From: Sphingomonas lacusdianchii
GTDB lineage: Bacteria > Pseudomonadota > Alphaproteobacteria > Sphingomonadales > Sphingomonadaceae
Length of the DNA stretch: 64,000 nucleotides
Direction: 5' to 3'
Assembly: GCF_022664395.1 (NCBI RefSeq)
Contig: NZ_JAKRET010000009.1
Span: 62,001 to 126,000, forward strand
Each line of letters starts with the position of its first letter. Position 1 is the stretch's first letter. Below, in pieces: positions 46,931 through 55,503 of the stretch. A model generated the notes under the pieces. That model was not told where the DNA came from. It was given only the letters and a program-made list of their open reading frames with translations, and made no database searches. The position numbers were made by a program, and so were the translations under genes.

Positions 46931-48109
46931 ATGCGCGCCGTTCTTTTTCGCTCCATGGCCCTGATCCTTTGCATGTCGGCGGCCGGATGTACCGGGCGGG
47001 TAACGCTGGTTCCGCCGGCGTCGATCGCCGCAGCGCCGATCTCGAAGGACGATTACAAGATCCGGTCGCTCGCGGACATCGATCCGGCCCGCCCGCTGGC
47101 CGATGATATGGCGGGACAAACGCTGAGCATGTACGGCCGCGAAGACCTGATCGCCGCGACCAGCAGCGACTTCAAACCGATGGCGTGTCAGCCGATCGTG
47201 GGGGCAGGCGATCCGATCGACGTGATCGTGCAGCGTGCGCGCCGGACGTCGATCGTGATCGTAAACGAAAGTCACGAACGGTCCGAACATCGCGGTTTTA
47301 CGGCGCGGGTCGCCCGCGCGCTGCGTCCGCTGGGATATGACGTGCTGGCGATGGAGACGCTGTCGAACCCCGCACCCGGAACGCCCGACAAGTTCCTGCC
47401 GCCCTATCTGCAGCGCCCCGACCAGCCATATTTCGAGGATCAGGACGGTTATTATCTGTCCGAGGCCGGGTTCGGGCGGTTGGGCCGGGAGGCCAAGGCG
47501 CTCGGCTATCGTCTGGTGCCTTACGAACAACGGCATCAACCGGGCGAGGAGAAGGATTCGTGGGATATCCGCATCGAACGGCGGGAAACGTCGCAGGCAC
47601 AGCAACTCGCCGACTATATCGCCGCGCATCCGGGCGCGAAGCTGCTGGTCCATGTCGGCTATTCGCACGCGACCGAAGTGCCTTTGAAGAACGGTCAGAA
47701 GTGGATGGCGACCCGCTTGAAGGCGTTGACCGGCATCGATCCGCTAACGGTGTCGCAGACCATCTGTCGAGGCGGAGCGGCGAAGGATCGGCTGGTCGAG
47801 TTACCGACCGATGAGCCTGTCGGGATGTTCGACCTTGTCATCGATCATCCGACGGCGCAGTTCGTGCGCGGGCGTCCGGCATGGCGCGTGGCGGCAGGTG
47901 ACCGGGTGGTGTCGATCCCCAAGGCGTTGCGTCCGGGCAAGGGCTGGTGGATCGTCGAGGCGCGGCCGGTTGGGGAGAGCGAGGTATCGGTGCCGATGGA
48001 CCGGGTGGCGATCCGGCCGGGGGAGGATGTCGCGCTGTTGTTGCCGCCAGGGCGGTATCAATTGAAGGTCATCGATGTGCCGTTGGGCGCAAAAAAGACT
48101 CCCGAATAG
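46931..48109 (+). CDS. Lipoprotein with ChaN/erythromycin-esterase-like fold, unknown role
   Basis: This 392-residue protein has a lipoprotein signal peptide (SMALILCMSAAGC, lipid on about C20). The central part resembles the ChaN/EreA/TIKI superfamily: IVIVNESHERSEHRGF near residue 105 looks like the conserved Glu-x-His motif. ETLS and a later HVGYSHATEV add histidines in the expected places. The C-terminal 100 residues form a separate beta-rich part (EVSVPMDRVAIRPGEDVALL). Members include heme-binding proteins, esterases and proteases, so the activity is open. No partner gene is near. Confidence 0.75.
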   Translation: MRAVLFRSMALILCMSAAGCTGRVTLVPPASIAAAPISKDDYKIRSLADIDPARPLADDMAGQTLSMYGREDLIAATSSDFKPMACQPIVGAGDPIDVIVQRARRTSIVIVNESHERSEHRGFTARVARALRPLGYDVLAMETLSNPAPGTPDKFLPPYLQRPDQPYFEDQDGYYLSEAGFGRLGREAKALGYRLVPYEQRHQPGEEKDSWDIRIERRETSQAQQLADYIAAHPGAKLLVHVGYSHATEVPLKNGQKWMATRLKALTGIDPLTVSQTICRGGAAKDRLVELPTDEPVGMFDLVIDHPTAQFVRGRPAWRVAAGDRVVSIPKALRPGKGWWIVEARPVGESEVSVPMDRVAIRPGEDVALLLPPGRYQLKVIDVPLGAKKTPE

Positions 48110-48502
48110 CCGGAGGCCTTCGATCGACTTGGCGACCCGTGAACTAACTATTTGTTTCGTATCGGTATTGGTCGAAGGTTTCGGAACTGACCAGGATGAA
48201 GCCAGTCCAAGTGACGCCGGTCCACAGCGTATGTCGACCTGTTTCCCGCCCGGACCAGACTAAAATAATCCTGCAAAGAATGCAGGTACTTGAGCAGTCT
48301 AGCCATAAGCTTCAACGATCGGAAATCCGGCATGATATCATCGCGTTGGATGGTCTGGTATCGTAGGTAGCATGATCTAGATCATTCCGCGATATTGCTG
48401 AATACTGTTGTACGCATTACCGGTTCGTCCCGCTTTGAACGGCGCGTTGCGGGCGATCCGGTCGATCCGTCCCGCTCGCGTCCAGCGAAGGGGAGAACAG
48501 GA
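48110..48502. other. AT-richer intergenic stretch with two short palindromes
   Basis: No credible gene is seen in these roughly 390 bases. The stretch is less GC-rich than its surroundings. It contains ATGATATCAT (48332-48341) and ATGATCTAGATCAT (48372-48385), possible operators for the CsgG-like gene at 48503. No tRNA or riboswitch pattern was recognised. Confidence 0.5.
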
Positions 48503-49486
48503 GTGAAGACGCGTTTGATCGCCGCTGCGATGGTGGCCGCCAGTTTCGCATCCGCAACGCCCGCCATCGCGCAGAAACTGGCCAAGCCGTCGGCGGGTCA
48601 ACGGTTGCAGGAGCAGACCGCGAACGACGTGCCGCGCTGCACCCGCAAACTGGGCACCGTTTCGATCGTCGATGGCGACAATTCGTCCTACTGGACCGCG
48701 TGGAACCTCGCGCCGCCGTCCAAGCTGCTGAAGGTATTGGTCGCCCGGTCCGGCTGCTTCAATATCATCGATCGCGGCAGCGGGCTGAACGCCGCCGAGA
48801 AAGAGCGGGCGATCGGCGGCAATCTGGGCCTGCAACGCGGATCGAATGTCGGGCAGGGGCAGATCAAGGCCGCCGATTACGTACTGGTCGCCGAGGTGCA
48901 GGGCGCCAATTCGAATGTCAGCGGCAACGGTATCGCCGGCGGGGTCGGCGGATTGCTGGGCGGGCGTGTCGGCGGGTTGATCGGCGGGCTTCGCAGCAAG
49001 AAGATGGAGGCGAACACGGTGCTGTCGTTGACCAACGTCCGCACGACCGAAACGATCGCGACCGAAGACGGCTATGCCGCGAAGAACAACATCTCACTGG
49101 GCGGGGGCGGGTTCTTCGCCGTGGCCGGCGCGGTCGGCGGCGGATATGACAATACCGATATCGGCCGGATCGTAACCCTGTCGTTCATCCAGGCCTATGC
49201 CAAGATGGTCAACAGCCTCGGCCTCATCCGACCCGGCGCGGAAGGGACGGCGCAGGCGGCCCCGGCCAAGACCTTCACCGCGCAGGCGCCGGTGGCGATG
49301 CGGGCATCGGCGGTCGCCTCCGCTAAGGTCATCCGCACCTTGCCGGTCGGCAGCATCGTCTATCCCACCGGCAACAAGAGCGGGCTGTTCTGGGAAGTCG
49401 CCGACGAAAACGACAATGTCGGCTGGGTGCTGAACACGAAGCTGGCTCCGTCGCAGACCTCGCCCGACGCGCCCGATATCCACTGA
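48503..49486 (+). CDS. CsgG-like exported protein with C-terminal SH3-like domain
   Basis: The 327-residue protein is read from GTG 48503 with AGGA upstream. It has a signal peptide (MVAASFASATPAIAQ) but no lipobox, unlike CsgG itself. The core resembles the CsgG/HfaB family: VARSGCFNIIDRGSGLNAAEKERAI-like spacing, then KAADYVLVAEVQGANSN and a glycine-rich loop (GGVGGLLGGRVGGLIGG). The last 70 residues look like a bacterial SH3 domain (MRASAVASAKVIRTLPVGS, VGWVLNTKL). No csgE, csgF or curlin genes are adjacent. A role in surface structures is only inferred. Confidence 0.8.
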   Translation: MKTRLIAAAMVAASFASATPAIAQKLAKPSAGQRLQEQTANDVPRCTRKLGTVSIVDGDNSSYWTAWNLAPPSKLLKVLVARSGCFNIIDRGSGLNAAEKERAIGGNLGLQRGSNVGQGQIKAADYVLVAEVQGANSNVSGNGIAGGVGGLLGGRVGGLIGGLRSKKMEANTVLSLTNVRTTETIATEDGYAAKNNISLGGGGFFAVAGAVGGGYDNTDIGRIVTLSFIQAYAKMVNSLGLIRPGAEGTAQAAPAKTFTAQAPVAMRASAVASAKVIRTLPVGSIVYPTGNKSGLFWEVADENDNVGWVLNTKLAPSQTSPDAPDIH

Positions 49487-49491
49487 TCGGC

Positions 49492-49683
49492 TAGAGCGGT
49501 TTCCGATCAGGTTGGATCACCGGCACGGAGGTGATTTTGGTTCGGGGCAAGGCGCAAGGAGGGAGCGATGCCGAAGCATCGTGACCGACGAAGCAACGCT
49601 GCCCCGAGCCGAAATCACTCCGCCGCGTCAGCGGTCGCCCGTAGGGCGATGATGGTGGTTCAAGCTGGTCGGAAACCGCTCTA
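49492..49683. repeat. 192-bp near-palindromic element (TAGAGCGGTTTCCGA ends)
   Basis: The ends TAGAGCGGTTTCCGATCAGG and the reverse complement of CCTGGTCGG-like right end match in about 25 of 29 positions. Nested arms GTGATTTTGGTTCGGGGCA and TGCCCCGAGCCGAAATCAC also pair. The whole element could fold into one long hairpin. Elements with AGAGC ends of this kind are widespread in alphaproteobacterial genomes. No gene is inside. Confidence 0.8.
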
Positions 49684-49713
49684 AGGGCTCTGAAGCCCTT
49701 TACGTCGAACCGG

Positions 49714-49849
49714 CGTCATCCCGGTGCAGACTGGGATAATCTGGCGTCCGATCCTGCCAACCGGAACGTCGCCCCAGCGAAGGCTGGGGCCTCACGCGGC
49801 GCTTGTCCCGTGCCATCACCGGGAGATCCCAGCCTGCGCTGGGATGACG
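49714..49849. repeat. Inverted-repeat element, CGTCATCCC...GGGATGACG type (copy 1)
   Basis: The left arm CGTCATCCCGGTGCAGACTG and the right arm AGCCTGCGCTGGGATGACG are reverse complements with a few mismatches. An inner hairpin, GCCCCAGCGAAGGCTGGGGC, lies between them. The element sits directly after the 192-bp palindrome in the gap before prs. Confidence 0.7.
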
Positions 49850-49954
49850 TTTTGGTCGGCCGGATCAGGCCTTGAGGAGCCGGTCGCCGGGCAGGAGGCG
49901 GAGGAAGGCGTTTGCGCGACGGCAAGCGCCCGCGCGGGCGTTGCGTCCGTGGCA

Positions 49955-50004
49955 CGCCCCCTCCACCGTCCTGCGGACGGTCCCCCTCCCCGTGAACGGG
50001 GAGG
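49955..50004. repeat. Half element of the CCTCCCCG family
   Basis: One arm only (CCCCCTCCACCGTCCTGCGG then GTCCCCCTCCCCGTGAACGG and GGAGGA) lies eight bases before the prs stop. It matches the right arm of the 38131 and 57051 elements and may serve as the prs terminator. Confidence 0.7.
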
Positions 50005-50012
50005 ATCACCAA

Positions 50013-50948
50013 TTAGTCGAACAGGCTCGACACCGACGATTCGTCGGCGATGCGGCGGATCGCTTCGGCCAGCAAGGGCGCGATGGTCAGATGGCGGATC
50101 TTCTTGCCCTGCGCGATGACGTCGTGGTTGCCGATCGAGTCGGTGATGACCAGTTCTTCGAGCGCCGACGCCTCGACCCGGGCGACCGCGCCGCCCGACA
50201 GGACGCCGTGGGTGCAATAGGCGACGACGCCGACCGCGCCGGCCTGTTTCAGGGCGGCGGCGGCGTTGCACAGCGTGCCGGCCGAATCGACGATATCGTC
50301 GATCAGGACGCAGAAGCGCCCTTCGACATCGCCGATGATGTTCATCACCTCCGATTCGCCGGCGCGTTCGCGACGCTTGTCGACGATGGCGAGCGGGGCG
50401 TTGTGCAGGCGCTTGGCGAGGCTGCGCGCGCGGACCACGCCGCCGACGTCGGGCGACACGACCATCAGATTGTGTTCGCCGAAGCGGGTCTTGATATCCT
50501 CCGACATGACCGGCGCGGCATAGAGATTGTCGGTCGGGATATCGAAGAAGCCCTGAATCTGCCCGGCATGGAGATCGACGCACAGCACGCGGTCGGCGCC
50601 GGCTTCGGTCACGATGTTCGCAACCAGCTTGGCCGAGATCGGGGTGCGGGGCCCGGGTTTGCGGTCCTGCCGCGCATAGCCGAAATAGGGGATGACCGCG
50701 GTGATGCGCCGCGCCGACGCGCGCTTCAGCGCGTCGATCATGATCAGCATCTCCATCAGATTGTCGTTGACCGGATAGCTGGTCGACTGGACGACGAACA
50801 CGTCCTCACCGCGGACATTCTCCAGCACCTCGACGAAGATTTCCTCGTCGGCGAAGCGGCGCACGCTGGCTTTCGTCAGCGGGATTTCCAGATAGTCCGC
50901 GATCGCGGTCGACAGGGGAAGGTTGGAATTGCCCGCCAGCAGCTTCAT
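50013..50948 (-). CDS. prs: Ribose-phosphate pyrophosphokinase
   Basis: Prs makes PRPP from ribose-5-phosphate and ATP for nucleotide, histidine and tryptophan synthesis. The 311-residue enzyme shows [20 protein letters not shown], the ATP loop [39 protein letters not shown] and the PRPP-binding loop [13 protein letters not shown]. The ATG at 50948 matches the family start exactly. It is divergent from gltX with 120 bases between. Confidence 0.97.
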   Translation of the reverse strand: MKLLAGNSNLPLSTAIADYLEIPLTKASVRRFADEEIFVEVLENVRGEDVFVVQSTSYPVNDNLMEMLIMIDALKRASARRITAVIPYFGYARQDRKPGPRTPISAKLVANIVTEAGADRVLCVDLHAGQIQGFFDIPTDNLYAAPVMSEDIKTRFGEHNLMVVSPDVGGVVRARSLAKRLHNAPLAIVDKRRERAGESEVMNIIGDVEGRFCVLIDDIVDSAGTLCNAAAALKQAGAVGVVAYCTHGVLSGGAVARVEASALEELVITDSIGNHDVIAQGKKIRHLTIAPLLAEAIRRIADESSVSSLFD

Positions 50949-51068
50949 GGGTGCGCCCGTATCCACGATGAAAAGAATGGGTGCGCCATAGAGTGCGCGG
51001 ACGAATTGTGAAACCCATGTGACGCCCGCGTTTGCGCCGATGCGACAAATGGGCGATTGGGCAGCCCC

Positions 51069-52388
51069 ATGACCGTCACCCGTTTCGCCCCCAGCCCGAC
51101 CGGCTTCCTCCATATCGGCAATCTGCGCACCGCGCTCCACAACTGGATGTTCGCGAAGAAGGCGGGGGGCAGGTTCCTGCTTCGTATCGACGATACCGAT
51201 GGCGCGCGCAGCGAGGAGCGGTTCGTCGACGCGATCCGTGCCGATCTGGCGTGGCTGGGGCTGGTGCCCGATGGCGAGGAACGCCAGTCGGCGCGGTTCG
51301 ACCGGTACGAGGCGGTGTTCGCCGATATGGTGGCGCGCGGGCGGATCTATCCGGCGTATGAGACGCCCGAGGAGCTGGACCTGCGGCGCAAGATTCTGGC
51401 GGGGCGGGGGTTGCCGCCGGTCTATGATCGCGCGGCGTTGAAGTTGAGCGACGAGGATCGGGCGCGGCTGGAGGGCGAGGGGCGGCGGCCGCACTGGCGG
51501 TTCCGGCTCGAGGCCGAACCGATCGAGTGGGACGATATGGTGCGCGGCCCGCAGCGCTTCGACGGGGCGCTGCTGTCCGATCCCGTCGTGCGGCGCGCCG
51601 ACGGGTCGTGGCTGTATCTGCTGCCCTCGGTGATCGACGATGCCGATATGGGAGTGACCCATGTCGTGCGCGGGGAGGATCATGTGTCCAACACCGCCAC
51701 GCAGATGCAGATGTTTCGGGCGATGGGGGCGGTGCCGCCGGCCTTTGCGCATGAGGCGCTGCTGGTCGGGAACGAAGGCAAGCTGTCGAAGCGTCTGGGG
51801 TCGCTGGGCGTCGCGCATTTCCGCGACGCGGGCATCGAGCCGGAGGCGGTCGTGGCGCTGCTGGCGCGGCTGGGGACCAGCGATCCGGTCGAGGCGGTGA
51901 TCGATCCGGCACCGTTGATCGCGGCGTTCGATTTCGCCCGGTTCGGGCGGGCGCCGGCGCGGTTCGACGAGGGCGAGCTGGCGCAGGTCAATGCGCGGAT
52001 CGTGCATCAGCTGCCGTTCGAGCGGGTCGCGGCGGCGTTGCCCGCGGGGATGGATGCGGCGGCATGGGGAGCGGTGCGCGGCAATCTGGAGCGGGTGGCG
52101 GATGCTGCCGACTGGTGGCGGGTAGTGACCGGGCCGGTCGCGGCGCTGCCGGTGGCGGAGGAGGATCGGGCGTTCCTGACGCGTGCTGCGGAAGTCGCGG
52201 CGGGGCTGGACTGGGCCGATCCATGGGGGCAGCTGACCGGTGCGCTGAAGGCCGAGACCGGGCGCAAGGGCAAGGCGCTGTTCCTGCCGCTGCGCCGCGC
52301 GCTGACCGGCATGGACCATGGACCGGACATGGCGGCGCTGCTGCCGCTGATCGGACGCGAACGCGCGGTGGAACGGTTGCGGGGCTGA
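51069..52388 (+). CDS. gltX: Glutamyl-tRNA synthetase
   Basis: GltX is a class I synthetase that charges tRNA with glutamate. The 439-residue protein has the HIGH-type motif in [20 protein letters not shown] (residues 6-25), the second class I motif as KLSKRLGS, and [17 protein letters not shown]. It is somewhat shorter than the usual 465-490 residues. Many alphaproteobacteria carry two GltX copies, one for tRNA-Glu and one for tRNA-Gln; which one this is cannot be told here. An in-frame TTG at 51057 is a less likely start. Confidence 0.94.
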   Translation: MTVTRFAPSPTGFLHIGNLRTALHNWMFAKKAGGRFLLRIDDTDGARSEERFVDAIRADLAWLGLVPDGEERQSARFDRYEAVFADMVARGRIYPAYETPEELDLRRKILAGRGLPPVYDRAALKLSDEDRARLEGEGRRPHWRFRLEAEPIEWDDMVRGPQRFDGALLSDPVVRRADGSWLYLLPSVIDDADMGVTHVVRGEDHVSNTATQMQMFRAMGAVPPAFAHEALLVGNEGKLSKRLGSLGVAHFRDAGIEPEAVVALLARLGTSDPVEAVIDPAPLIAAFDFARFGRAPARFDEGELAQVNARIVHQLPFERVAAALPAGMDAAAWGAVRGNLERVADAADWWRVVTGPVAALPVAEEDRAFLTRAAEVAAGLDWADPWGQLTGALKAETGRKGKALFLPLRRALTGMDHGPDMAALLPLIGRERAVERLRG

Positions 52389-52479
52389 CGCGCACGTCAG
52401 CTTTACAGCCCCTTCGATAGGGTATCTCATCGCATCAGCCGACTGGACGGCAGGAGATACGAATCGAAGGGACGGTGGC

Positions 52480-53151
52480 ATGGCATATCAGGGACAACGT
52501 GGCCTGAGCCCGGTGGGCTTGGGGATTGCGATTGCGATCAATGGCGGCCTGCTGGCGCTGGCGATGATGACGGCGACGACCGTCATGCGCGGGCCGGTCG
52601 ACAAGCCGCTGGAAACCGAAGCCATTCCGATCGACCCGCCGCCGCCGCCGATCGACGAGGTGAAGCCGGTCGAGCGGGTCGTCACCGATCCCACGCCCGC
52701 GCCGCTGCCGGTCGTGCCGCCGGCGCCCTATCCGGTGCCGGGGCCGGCGATGGAGAGCACCGACGTCATCCCGCCCGCACCGCCGCCGCCGGTACCACTG
52801 CCGACGACGCCGAGCGGGGTGGGGACGGGCACGCCGGTGACGGTCGCGACGCCGCTGCCGGTGCTGGTCGAGGCGAGCGTCGATCCGCGCTATCGCGCCG
52901 ATTTCCAGCCCGACTATCCCGCGTTCGAACGCAATATCGGCCGCGATGGCGTGGTCGTCGTCCGGGTGCTGGTCGGCAGCAACGGCCGGGTGAGCGCGAT
53001 CGAACCGGTGCGATCGACCAGCGATGCGTTCTTCGAGGCGACGAAGAAGCGCGCGCTGTCGAAATGGCGCTTCCGTCCGGCGACGCGCGACGGGGTGGCG
53101 GTCGAAAGCTGGCGCCAGATGACGGTGCGCTTCACGATGCAGGATAGCTGA
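52480..53151 (+). CDS. tonB: TonB-type energy transducer
   Basis: TonB spans the periplasm and passes proton-motive energy from ExbB/ExbD to outer-membrane receptors. The 223-residue protein has a membrane anchor ([19 protein letters not shown]) and a long proline-rich spacer (about 45-115, [16 protein letters not shown]). The C-terminal TonB domain ([20 protein letters not shown] and [15 protein letters not shown]) is complete. No exbBD genes are adjacent. AAGGGACGG may be the ribosome site. Confidence 0.93.
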   Translation: MAYQGQRGLSPVGLGIAIAINGGLLALAMMTATTVMRGPVDKPLETEAIPIDPPPPPIDEVKPVERVVTDPTPAPLPVVPPAPYPVPGPAMESTDVIPPAPPPPVPLPTTPSGVGTGTPVTVATPLPVLVEASVDPRYRADFQPDYPAFERNIGRDGVVVVRVLVGSNGRVSAIEPVRSTSDAFFEATKKRALSKWRFRPATRDGVAVESWRQMTVRFTMQDS

Positions 53152-53190
53152 AGGCGGAGCCCCCGATCTCGGCTGGGGTTCTGGGGTCAA

Positions 53191-53374
53191 GGAAGAAGGT
53201 TGGTTCCCGCGAAGGCGCGGAGTCGCGAAGGGGTTGCGTCCGTTGCAACCTGATCCGCGTCAGCGGCTTGGATGCCCCTTGGCAACCGACGCAATGGTCT
53301 CCCGTTTGCGACAGGCTCGCCCAGAACGCGACCGCTTCGCGTCTCCGCGCCTTCGCGTGAACCAACCTTCTTCC
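53191..53374. repeat. 184-bp element with 40-bp terminal inverted repeats
   Basis: The ends 53191-53230 and 53335-53374 are reverse complements in 38 of 40 positions, starting GGAAGAAGGTTGGTTC. The 104-base middle has a second, shorter inverted pair (TTGCGTCCGTTGC and GCAACCGACGCAA). It encodes no protein. The form is that of a MITE, but target-site duplications are not evident. Confidence 0.8.
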
Positions 53375-53424
53375 GTGGCGGCGGGGGCTGGCGCATATAC
53401 GCCCCCGCGCCTATCTTGGCCCCT

Positions 53425-53772
53425 GTGAAGCTGCGCCACCTATTCTCACCGGTTCATGCCATCCGCGATTTCGCGAATTTCGCCCGTGCGCGCGAAAAGC
53501 ATGAATGGTGGTTCCTGCTGGCGTCGATCTGCGTCGTGCTCGTGATCGGCTGGGCGTTCGTCCACGATTCTTATTTCGAACGGGCGTACAAGCCGAACAT
53601 CATCTATTTCGAAAGCTGGCCCGCGAACCGCACCGATGCGGAGATCATCGCCCAGCAGAAGATCGATCAGGCCAAACAGGAGGCCGAGCAGGCCGAGTTC
53701 GAACGCGAACGCGCCAAGCGGCAGGCCGAGTGGAAGAAGATCGACGACAAGCTGAAAAGCTGGGGCATCTGA
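53425..53772 (+). CDS. Hypothetical membrane protein with coiled-coil
   Basis: This 115-residue protein is read from GTG 53425. A short N-terminal part (REKHEWWFLLASICVVLVIG, membrane segment at about 29-47) is followed by a periplasmic or cytoplasmic stretch. The C-terminal helix is highly charged (AEIIAQQKIDQAKQEAEQAE and KRQAEWKKIDDKLK) and likely a coiled-coil. It has no known function. Its stop lies 26 bases before the ribD ATG, so it may be the first gene of the riboflavin operon. Confidence 0.8.
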   Translation: MKLRHLFSPVHAIRDFANFARAREKHEWWFLLASICVVLVIGWAFVHDSYFERAYKPNIIYFESWPANRTDAEIIAQQKIDQAKQEAEQAEFERERAKRQAEWKKIDDKLKSWGI

Positions 53773-53798
53773 ACCAGCCCGAAGAGGATGCGCGCTGG

Positions 53799-54752
53799 AT
53801 GGGCGCGGCGCTGACGCTGTCGGCACGCACGTGCGGGACGACCGCGCCCAATCCCAATGTCGGTTGCGTCATCGTCGCGGACGACCGGGTCGTCGGGCGC
53901 GGCTGGACGTGCGCGGGCGGGCGCCCGCATGCCGAAGCCGCTGCGCTGGCGCAGGCGGGCGATCGGGCACGGGGGGCGACCGCCTATGTCACGCTGGAGC
54001 CGTGCGCTCATGTCTCGGCGCGGGGGCCGGCCTGTTCCGATTTGCTGATCGAGAGCGGCGTGGCGCGGGTCGTCATCGGCCTGACCGATCCCGATCCGCG
54101 GACCGATGGACGGGGGATCGCCCGGTTGCAGGCGGCGGGGATCGAGGTGGTTGCCGGCATCCGGAGCGAGGAAGCGGCGCGGGCGATGGCGGGGTTTTTG
54201 ACGCGACGCGCGCTGGGGCGGCCGTCCGTCACGCTGAAACTGGCGCTGTCATTGGATGGCGCGGTATCGCGCGCCGATGGGCAGAGCCAGTGGATCACCG
54301 GACCACAGGCGCGCGCGCACGGCCATCTGGAGCGCAGCCGCCACGAGGCGATCCTCGTCGGGCGCGGTACGGCGGAGATCGACCGGCCGAAGCTGGACGT
54401 GCGGCTGCCCGGCCTGACCGGTCGCAGCCCGCAGCGGGTCGTGCTGTCGGCCGATTGCGAAGCCATGGACGGGTTCACGATGCTGCCGGGGATCGAGGCG
54501 CTGGTCGATCTGCCGGGCGACCATGTGCTGGTCGAGGGCGGGGCGGCGACGGCGGCGGCGTTCCTGCGCGCCGATGCGGTCGACCGGCTGCTGTTGTACC
54601 GCGCGCCGATCCTGATCGGGCATGGCCGGACGCTGCCCGATATCGGGCTGACCGATCTGGCGGCGGCGCATGGGCGATGGCGGCTGCACGATGCCCGGAT
54701 GCTTGGCAGCGACCGGTTGGAAGTCTACGAGCGCGTCAGGATCGAGCGATAG
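53799..54752 (+). CDS. ribD: Bifunctional riboflavin deaminase/reductase
   Basis: RibD carries out the deamination and reduction steps on the pyrimidine intermediate of riboflavin synthesis. The N-terminal deaminase has zinc ligands in GRPHAEAAAL and EPCAHVSARGPACSDLL. The C-terminal reductase shows TLKLALSLDGAVS, AILVGRGTAEIDRP and HVLVEGGAATAAAFL. At 317 residues it is slightly short. The ATG at 53799 follows GAGGA; a few upstream codons fit the family too, so a non-ATG start is possible. It opens the rib gene set. Confidence 0.94.
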   Translation: MGAALTLSARTCGTTAPNPNVGCVIVADDRVVGRGWTCAGGRPHAEAAALAQAGDRARGATAYVTLEPCAHVSARGPACSDLLIESGVARVVIGLTDPDPRTDGRGIARLQAAGIEVVAGIRSEEAARAMAGFLTRRALGRPSVTLKLALSLDGAVSRADGQSQWITGPQARAHGHLERSRHEAILVGRGTAEIDRPKLDVRLPGLTGRSPQRVVLSADCEAMDGFTMLPGIEALVDLPGDHVLVEGGAATAAAFLRADAVDRLLLYRAPILIGHGRTLPDIGLTDLAAAHGRWRLHDARMLGSDRLEVYERVRIER

Positions 54753-54761
54753 CAATCGGTC

Positions 54762-54855
54762 GTCATCCCCGCGCAGGCGGGAATCCATACACGCTGTCGG
54801 CGGGGAAAGTGCCGAACCGTCAGCGGCTATGGAGTCCCGCCTTCGCGGGATGACG
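54762..54855. repeat. Inverted-repeat element, CGTCATCCC...GGGATGACG type (copy 2)
   Basis: The left arm CGTCATCCCCGCGCAGGCGG and the right arm CCGCCTTCGCGGGATGACG are near-perfect reverse complements. An inner pair (CGCTGTCGGC and GCCGAACCGTCAGCG) lies between. The element sits in the riboflavin operon between ribD and ribE and may affect how much of the mRNA continues. Confidence 0.75.
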
Positions 54856-54897
54856 GGTGGGTCCGCCTGTCGAACGATCCACGATGAGGAGCGAAGC

Positions 54898-55503
54898 GTG
54901 TTTACCGGAATAGTCAGCGACGTGGGGCGCATCGAATCGATCGACGGGCCGGGCGACCTGCGGGTGCGGATCACCTGCGCCTATGACACGACCACCATCG
55001 ACATGGGGGCATCGATCGCCTGTTCGGGCGTGTGCCTGACCGTGGTCGACAAGGGGCCGGGCTGGTTCGCGGTCGACGTGTCGGGCGAGACGGTGTCGCG
55101 CACCGCCGATCAATGGGTCGCGGGACGTCCGCTGAACCTAGAACGCGCCTTGAAGCTGGGCGACGAACTGGGGGGCCATATCGTCACCGGCCATGTCGAC
55201 GGCGTCGGCACGGTCGTTGCGACCGAGAGCGACAAGGATTCGACCCGCGTCACCTTCGCGATCGATCGCGCGCTCAGCCCGTTCGTCGCGACCAAGGGGT
55301 CGGTGACGATCGACGGCGTGTCGCTGACCGTCAACGAGGTGGTCGACGATGCCGAGGGCACCCGCTTCACCGTCAACCTGATCCCGCATACCCAGGCGGT
55401 CACGACGCTTGGGGGCCTCATGCAAGGGCAGTCGGTCAATATCGAGATCGACGTGCTCGCCCGTTATCTGATGCGAATGGAACAAGTCCGTGGCCAACGC
55501 TGA
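54898..55503 (+). CDS. ribE: Riboflavin synthase alpha chain
   Basis: RibE dismutates two lumazine molecules to give riboflavin. The 201-residue protein shows the usual internal duplication: [15 protein letters not shown] with [13 protein letters not shown], and [13 protein letters not shown] with [14 protein letters not shown]. The start is GTG 54898 with AGGAG nine bases upstream and gives the family start (M)FTGIV. It overlaps the next gene by 14 bases. Confidence 0.96.
   Translation: MFTGIVSDVGRIESIDGPGDLRVRITCAYDTTTIDMGASIACSGVCLTVVDKGPGWFAVDVSGETVSRTADQWVAGRPLNLERALKLGDELGGHIVTGHVDGVGTVVATESDKDSTRVTFAIDRALSPFVATKGSVTIDGVSLTVNEVVDDAEGTRFTVNLIPHTQAVTTLGGLMQGQSVNIEIDVLARYLMRMEQVRGQR

Noticed and set aside
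48110..48502. Possible tRNA or small RNA in the AT-rich gap
   Set aside because: No cloverleaf or anticodon-loop pattern and no promoter-terminator pair could be made out by eye.
50949..52481. Upstream extension of prs to 822 residues
   Set aside because: The family start [12 protein letters not shown] at 50948 is clear; the extra part is antisense to gltX.
53231..53334. Coding potential inside the 184-bp inverted-repeat element
   Set aside because: Short frames only, read through the inverted arms; no start with a ribosome site and no protein motif.
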